Assembly (NCBI GenBank): GCA_032622095.1
Contig: CP136069.1
Span: 65,059,319 to 65,123,318, forward strand
Length of the DNA stretch: 64,000 bases
Source of the DNA: Siphonodentalium dalli
Lineage: Eukaryota > Mollusca > Scaphopoda > Gadilida > Siphonodentaliidae
Direction: 5' to 3'
In this document: piece by piece, positions 59,201 through 64,000 of the stretch
Layout of the letters: every line of letters begins with the position of its first letter
Numbering within the stretch: the stretch's first letter is position 1
Made by a program: the position numbers and the translations under genes
Notes under the pieces: generated by a model
Told to the model about the DNA's origin: nothing
The model's database searches: none
What the model saw: the letters and a program-made list of their open reading frames with translations, nothing else

Positions 59201-60626
59201 GAATATTCAAAAGCTCCGTATATATGGAAATGCGACTACAGGTCTCTGGTACAATAGACCCACACCACCCAAAGACATATATATATAAGTCTTATATATA
59301 TGTCTTTGCGTGGTGGGGGGGGGGGGTCTATTGTGCCAGGGACCTGTGAATGCTACTCCAGAACTTTGACCTGTAGCACTAAAACCACGGAACCGGGGCT
59401 GCAGGATGAATCTCTAAAACCACGGAATGGAGCTGGATGAATCCAATAGGACAGCGACTCAGTGATGGGAGGTATACAACCGATATACCAGTGAACCGAG
59501 ACGCGGAATTATGAGATATATGTATCGTGTCGGGCCGTAAAATATGTTATATATTGCGACATGCCCAAATATTAATTGAGAGCAATAGATTATAGTAGCT
59601 TCTATACTTTCCTTGCATTGCGCAAAGTTGCTTGATGTCATTTTTATTGGGTCTTAATTCAGTACTTAGGCTGGAGTTCCATGATAAAATGGTGATATAT
59701 ATATATATATCAACCGTTGTTTCCAAACATTTGCAATTGCCATTGACCGTTAACAATTTTAAATTTAATAGAATCAGTTAACAGTCTTATAATATGACCA
59801 TAATGTAGTCTGTCATTGTTTTTGTGACTCTCGTGTCTGTTTATTTGCGCACACTAAATTTCTCTTGTTGAATAGAGTATTAGACTGAAAGCTGCAAACA
59901 TCTGAAAAGCAGGAACCTGACCCCTCCAGCTATATATACTGACCTGAGAAGCAGGAACCTGACCCCTCCAGCTATATATACTGACCTGAGAAGCAGGAAC
60001 CTGACCCCTCCAGCTATATATACTGACCTGAGAAGCCGTCCTCGAGAGTTCGACAGCAGCGTCTCCGCCAGAGTTTCCGATCCCGATGATGAGGACTCGC
60101 TTGTCTTCGTATCCTCGTGCGTTCTTATAACTGTGCGAATGAAGCACTTTCCCTTTAAACTTATCCAAACCTTCAAACTTCGGCACGTTCCTCCTGGCGT
60201 GGTGACCCGTACATAACATCACGGCATCGAAAATTAAAGTTTTTTCCTCTCCCGAATCATGATATTTCACCGTTATTTCCCATTGCCCCGTTTCAGCGAA
60301 GTCTTTTGATCGTTTAATTAGCATCACCTCGGTGTTAAATGTTATGTGCTGGGAGATTCCGAACCTCTCTGCGTAGAGGTGGAAGTACCGTTGGACGAAT
60401 TTGTTGTGCATAAACATGGGGAATTCCGTTGGTATAGGGAAGTCACTGAATGTCATTATTTCCTTGCTGGTGTTGATGATGGTTGATTGCATTACGGATG
60501 CCTGACCATCTTCTGTGTCTTCATCTTTGTAGTTCCACGTTCCCCCGATTCCAGTCGTCCGCTCGAAGCATGTCGGGGACAGACCTTCGTCCAGACAACA
60601 CTTAATCGCCGTCAAACCCGAGGCGC
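53006..60626 (-). CDS. Flavin-containing monooxygenase, gene B (exons 2-5; exon 1 not found)
   Basis: Join: 60626-60028, 58983-58429, 54514-54349, 53262-53006. With a 31-base exon 1 like gene A's, the protein would be about 535 residues. It has [17 protein letters not shown] signature [11 protein letters not shown] (FxGxxxHxxxY), NADPH motif [14 protein letters not shown] in place of [42 protein letters not shown] and a strongly hydrophobic C-terminal anchor after SFSDY. All splice sites read cleanly, and this copy keeps every motif that gene A's endings have partly changed, so it is the better preserved of the two. Exon 1 must supply the first GxG of the FAD site; nothing suitable was seen in 60627-64000. 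Role by family: NADPH- and FAD-dependent oxygenation of N- or S-containing compounds, ER-anchored. Confidence 0.85.
53263..54348 (-). other. Gene B intron 4
   Basis: About 1.1 kb, holding the foldback element 53863-54046. Nothing else is recognised. Confidence 0.6.
53863..54046. repeat. Foldback element, ~75-bp arms
   Basis: 'CACTAACTCGCGGC', 'ATTGGATCCACC' and 'GGTTCCGTGGTTTTA' on the left return as reverse complements on the right ('TAAAACCACGGAAC', 'GAATCCAAT', 'GCCGCGACTTGGTGAT'). A longer relative lies at 59101-59465. Confidence 0.75.
54349..54514 (-). CDS. FMO gene B exon 4
   Basis: 166 bases, acceptor CTCTTCAG|AATGAG, donor TTCA|GTGAGT. It encodes [11 protein letters not shown] and [16 protein letters not shown], with the family's Gly and Pro conserved. 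Confidence 0.88.
56102..58334. mobile_element. 2.2-kb element bounded by inverted minisatellites
   Basis: The left end (56102-56270) is built from 12-13-base units 'CCGATTCTCCGAAGACC' / 'ATAACTCCGAAG'. The right end (about 58143-58334) is the same array in reverse complement. The outermost bases of the two ends match (CGATTCTCCGAAGACCCAT). The interior has no gene, but includes the minisatellite at 57832-57990 and bivalve-style repeat text near 56520-56650. Confidence 0.65.
57832..57990. repeat. ~34-bp minisatellite, four to five copies
   Basis: Units of 'GACGCCGGATTCCAG' and 'GTCAATTTGAAGCTG'. Confidence 0.85.
58429..58983 (-). CDS. FMO gene B exon 3
   Basis: 555 bases, acceptor TTTTCAG|GTGTAC, donor CAAG|GTAAGT. 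It runs from [15 protein letters not shown] to [12 protein letters not shown] and ends AAVKIFK. Confidence 0.92.
58984..60027 (-). other. Gene B intron 2
   Basis: About 1 kb, with the foldback at 59101-59465 and the 42-bp triplication of the donor region at 59909-60034. Confidence 0.65.
59101..59465. repeat. Nested foldback element
   Basis: Outer arms belong to the family at 53863-54046 ('GGATCCACCAGGC', 'GGTTCCGTG'). An inner inverted repeat has 'CAATAGACCC' ... 'CAAAGACATATATATA' arms around 59250-59335. The 'AAACCACGGAA' end is duplicated on the right. Confidence 0.75.
59909..60034 (-). repeat. 42-bp x 3 tandem repeat covering the exon 2 splice donor
   Basis: Three identical units (59909-59950, 59951-59992, 59993-60034). 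Each carries CTTCTCAG|GTCAGT on the minus strand. 42 bases is 14 codons and the units are open in frame. Confidence 0.9.
60028..60626 (-). CDS. FMO gene B exon 2
   Basis: 599 bases, acceptor TTTTGCAG|GCGCCTCG, donor TCTCAG|GTCAGT. It gives [16 protein letters not shown], the FMO signature and the NADPH-binding GIGNSGGD. The ending chosen matches gene A's TASQ|V junction; two more donors lie downstream in frame. Confidence 0.9.
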
Positions 60627-61224
60627 CTGCAAAATAAAATATGTCATCTTAACTGAAGCGGCATTTCAAAAAATATTGATTTTTTTTTTTTTTTAATCTA
60701 ATGATATGGGGACCATCGAATCGGATTGAAGTCCGTTGTCCGTTTATGTTCTAAATGGATTTTCAAACTATAAATTAACAAGAGCGTCGCTAGGGCGTAC
60801 GCGCGTGGTAATTCAACAAAGGGCCATAACTCTGTTGAAAATTGGTGAACTTCACCATGTATATTTGTATATAGTAAACTCACATACCATGAATTTCATT
60901 TCATTCACTTCCGACTTACTAAAGTTATCATCCGGAAATGAAAATTGAGTGCAAATTTCAACAAAAAGGTCCATCACTCTGGTGAAAATTGGCGGGGGAA
61001 CCCGAATTCGAACTTGACCTGTATATAGTTTGTGCTAGTAAACGCACATACAACATTCCAATCCATTCAGTTCAGACTTACTAAAGTTATCATCCCTAAA
61101 CGAAAAAAGCAAATGGACGGAAAGACAGACGGACGGACAAACGCAAAGACAGACGGACGGACGGACAGACCAATAACATAATACGGCCCGTTTTTTCAAA
61201 CAGGCGTATAAAAAGTGTACATCA
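60627..61224. other. No gene recognised
   Basis: Searched for gene B exon 1 (a short ATG exon ending GGNGCNG|GT on the minus strand) without success. Repeat-like text 'ACTTACTAAAGTTATCATCC' occurs twice (about 60913 and 61077), followed by ACAGACGGACGG runs. Confidence 0.5.
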
Positions 61225-61652
61225 TCTCATATATATTTTGAAGACCTCTGTCTGTTTGTTTGTATGTTTGTCTGTATGTTTGTATGTTTGTCATTTATAC
61301 AAATCTACGATTCTCGACCGATCGGGACCAAACTTGGTACGTGTGTGTAGTTTGACCAGGCGGTGGACGTTGTCTTATTGGCGAGCCCGTGCGGCGCCCG
61401 CTTCGCGCATGCGCAGACGAGATCTCGGAAACGGGTGGAGCTATCGACTTGAAATTTGGTATGTGAATGTATCTTGCCCCGGATACGAATTTTATCGGGT
61501 CGCCGAGCCCGTGCGACGCCAGCTTCGCGCATGCGCAGACGAGATCTCGGAAACGGGTGGAGCTATCGACTTGAAATCGTCGGGCTGGGTAGAGCTATGG
61601 ACTTGAAATTTGGTTTTTGAATAGCCCGGACAACGTCGGGCTCATCGGCTAG
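61225..61652 (+). mobile_element. Helitron-like unit 1 (non-autonomous)
   Basis: Starts TCTCATATATATTTTG after an A; ends with hairpin GCCCGGACAACGTCGGGC, then CTAG, followed by T. Internal 'ACGAGATCTCGGAAACGGGT' occurs twice. No Rep/helicase ORF. Confidence 0.65.
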
Positions 61653-62272
61653 TCTATTATATATTTTGGAAGATCTGTCTGTGTGTCTGTGTGTGTGTCT
61701 GTCTGTCTGTTTCCAATGGACTCGAAAACGGCCGAGCCGATTTCGATAAAACTTGCTACAGTGGGGGTATTTTCGGCCGGGGAGTGACATAGGCCTATTA
61801 ATTTGCCCGTGCGACGTGACCTTGACCTTGAAATCGGGTCATTTTCAAGGTCAAACGCACGAATATCACGGGATTTTTATGAAACTTGGTATGTGGGGGG
61901 TACTTTCGTATGGGGAGTCTCATAAGCCTATTCATTTGCCCGTGCGACGTGACCTTGACCTTGAAATCGGGTCAATTCAAGGTCAAATCGCGAATTTTGA
62001 TGGGATTTCGACTAAATTTGATACGTAGGGTTACCTTTGTCCACTGAGTGTATTGGACGGGTCGAGTCGTGACCCCGACCTGACCTCGACCTTCAAAATG
62101 ATCAATTCGAGGTCAAATCGGGTAAAACTGGATGGATTTCGACGGGCACGTTTGTTGGGTACTTTTGTCCGGGCAGTGTTTTGGACTGGTCAAATCGTGG
62201 CCCCACTTGACCTTGACATTCAAAATGGACAATTCAAGGTCAAAGCCCGGACGAAGTCGGGTCACCTTCTAG
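61653..62272 (+). mobile_element. Helitron-like unit 2 (non-autonomous)
   Basis: Starts TCTATTATATATTTTGGAAG directly after unit 1's CTAG; ends with hairpin GCCCGGACGAAGTCGGGT and CTAG. The interior has several 'GACGTGACCTTGACCTTGAA' copies. Confidence 0.7.
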
Positions 62273-62690
62273 TCTACTATATATTTTGGAACTTCTGTCT
62301 GTCTGTCTGTATGTTATTATATATAGACTCGAAAACTGCTCGACCGATCCGACTCAAATTTGGTATGTAGGCCTACTTTGATGCGGGAAACAACATGATC
62401 GGGTCCAATTTCCATTGCGACCGTGTCCTTGGCCTCGCTCATATAGGCATGTTTCTGGACCTCGACTGATCCGACTCGAGTTTGGTATTTTGGCCTACTT
62501 TGATGCCGGGGAACAATATGGTCGTGTCCAATTTCACGCGCGACCGTATGCTTGACCTTGACCTCGCTCATATAGGCATGTTTCTGGACCGATCCATATA
62601 GTTTCTCCAGAGGCTCTATATTCTTCCCGGACGGAGGCGATCCAAAAGAAATCCCTAAATAGTCCGGACGAAGTCGGGCACATCAGCTAG
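62273..62690 (+). mobile_element. Helitron-like unit 3 (non-autonomous)
   Basis: Starts TCTACTATATATTTTGGAAC directly after unit 2's CTAG; ends GTCCGGACGAAGTCGGGC, then CTAG and T. The interior repeats 'CTCGCTCATATAGGCATGTT' twice. Confidence 0.7.
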
Positions 62691-62712
62691 TAATTGACTA
62701 TTTTTTATTTAC

Positions 62713-62846
62713 AGGTATAAGCAGACGACAGATAAATAAAAGTACAGAATGAGTCCTATTTATTGAGGTCGTTTGTTGAACTTATTATCTGAACATTTCG
62801 TATGTCAAAACTACTCGCCAATGATGCTTTATTGTAGAAAGGGTTA
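62713..62846 (-). other. FMO 3'-flank-like sequence
   Basis: 'AAGCAGACGACAGA', 'CGTTTGTTGAACTTATTATC' and 'TGTAGAAAGGGTTAA' match the flank of gene B (52690-52900). Either a dispersed repeat or the 3' end of another FMO gene to the right. Confidence 0.45.
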
Positions 62847-63660
62847 ACAAAGAGTGGTGAATCTTGAGTACCAGTTAACATAGAGTGGTGAATCCTGGCT
62901 GCCAGTTAAACGAGAGTGGTGATTCCTGCGCACCAGTTAACAGAGAGTGTTGAATCCTGCGTACCAGTTAACAGAGAGTGGTGAATCCTGAGTACCAGTT
63001 AACAGATAGTGGTGAATAATGAGTACCAGTTAAATTAGAGGGGTGAATCCTAAGTACCCGTTAACAGAGAGTATTGAATCCTGAGTACCAATTAACAAAG
63101 AGTGGTGAATCCTGCGTACCAGTTGACATAGAGGGATGAATCTTGCGTACCACTTAACAGAGAGTGGTGAATCCCGAGTACCAGTTAACAGATAGGGTGA
63201 AACATGAGTACCAGTTAACATAGAGGTTGAAACCTGAGTACCAGTTAACAGTGAGGGTGAATCCTGAGTACCAGTTCACAGAGAGTGGTAAATCATGCGT
63301 ATCAGTTAGCATAGAGTTGTGAATCCTGCGTACCAGTTAACAGAGAGTGGTGAATCATGAGTACCAGTTAACAGAGTCGTTAATCTGCGCACCAGTTAAC
63401 AGAGAGTGGTGAATCCTGGTACCAGTTAACAGAGATGGGTGAATCCTGCGAATCAGTTAACAGGGAGGGGTGAATCACGAGTACAAGTTAACAGAGAGTA
63501 GTGAATCCTGCGTACCAGTTAACATAGAGGGGTGGATCCTGATTACCAGTTAACAGAGAGTGGTGAATAGAGAGGGTGAATCCCGAATACCAGTTAACAG
63601 AGAGTGTGAATCCTGAGTACCAGTTAGCATAGAGGGGTGAATCATGAGTACCAGTTAAGA
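62847..63660. repeat. ~31-bp minisatellite, about 26 copies
   Basis: The unit is 'GAGTACCAGTTAACAGAGAG' + 'TGGTGAATCCT', with many point changes and some short units, so it is an old array. Confidence 0.95.
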
Positions 63661-64000
63661 AAATATGAAATATAAGACATAGATAGAAATTCACACTGCG
63701 TTATAAAGTAATGTCCATTACAGGTATGTTACAATATTCCGTATCTATTTATCCGTTACTAGCTGAAACAGGCTATACATATACTATTTATGATACTTCA
63801 ATATATCCTCGTACAAATAGGTTCATATTAGACCTAAATATTGACATTGGTTCATATTGGACTTATTTGATTCTGGAATAAACCCATAGTGGACTTATAC
63901 CTGTTATTCCGTTGGGTGGCGCGGGCCACAGTGAAAAGTTGAAAACACATATATAAAGAGTTTAAATCTGGTGCTACAACATATATCCTCGTAAAAATAG
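63661..64000. other. Nothing recognised
   Basis: AT-rich sequence up to the window edge. 'ACATATATCCTCGTA.AAATAG' near the end resembles text at about 63803, a possible start of another repeat. Confidence 0.4.

Noticed and set aside
61238-62370. ORFs of 91-122 codons in the right part as genes
   Set aside because: They lie inside the Helitron-like units, overlap on both strands and consist of repeated motifs.
62847-63660. CRISPR-like direct repeats
   Set aside because: Continuous 31-bp minisatellite without spacers.

Overview
The window looks like an AT-rich, intron-bearing, repeat-dominated invertebrate genome. A mollusc, possibly a bivalve, is my guess. It rests on the style of the repeats (degenerate blocks built around 'TTTGAACAAATCTGAAT', short TTAA-flanked inverted-repeat elements, Helitron-like units); no species was identified. 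There are no operons, ribosome binding sites, CRISPR arrays or rRNA genes.

The only convincing cellular genes form a cluster of flavin-containing monooxygenases (FMO) on the minus strand. Gene A is complete: exons at 34820-34790, 31853-31261, 28524-27970, 21620-21455 and 19652-19396, about 533 residues. Gene B has exons at 60626-60028, 58983-58429, 54514-54349 and 53262-53006. Its 31-base first exon was not found and probably lies to the right of the window. Exon lengths, intron phases and motifs match between the genes: FAD GxGxxG, FxGxxxHxxxY, NADPH GxGNSxGD, ILATG[YF] and a C-terminal membrane anchor. A second, intact pair of exons 4 and 5 lies downstream of gene A (14557-14398 and 8663-8413). 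It sits in a direct segmental duplication, 7527-15190 versus 17994-22605. A fragment of gene B's anchor exon is duplicated at 52560-52462. The 3' ends of these genes have therefore been copied repeatedly.

Layout, left to right: a broken zinc-finger/P-loop ATPase frame (1-701, minus); simple and tandem repeats (1-4.3 kb); a decayed HECT-like gene (4.43-5.82 kb, plus); a non-LTR retrotransposon fragment (5.95-7.53 kb, minus); duplication copy 1 with spare FMO exons and a 3.3-kb satellite (7.5-15.2 kb); a spacer (15.2-18 kb); duplication copy 2 with gene A's terminal exons (18-22.6 kb); the long introns of gene A, filled with small inverted-repeat elements (21.6-34.8 kb); a 7.6-kb dimeric satellite just upstream of gene A (35.27-42.86 kb); an element-rich intergenic stretch (42.9-52 kb); gene B (53-60.6 kb); three head-to-tail Helitron-like units (61.2-62.7 kb); and a 31-bp minisatellite (62.85-63.66 kb).

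The most interesting structural theme is the link between small inverted-repeat elements and satellites. The 41/34-bp satellite at 10.87-14.15 kb appears to have grown from the core of an element that exists elsewhere in the window with one monomer (24989-25450) and with none (21122-21345). Likewise, the 195/390-bp satellite at 35-43 kb also occurs as a short piece inside a terminal-inverted-repeat element at 47.8-48.7 kb. All splice sites, element ends and family assignments were read by eye. No search or alignment program was run.
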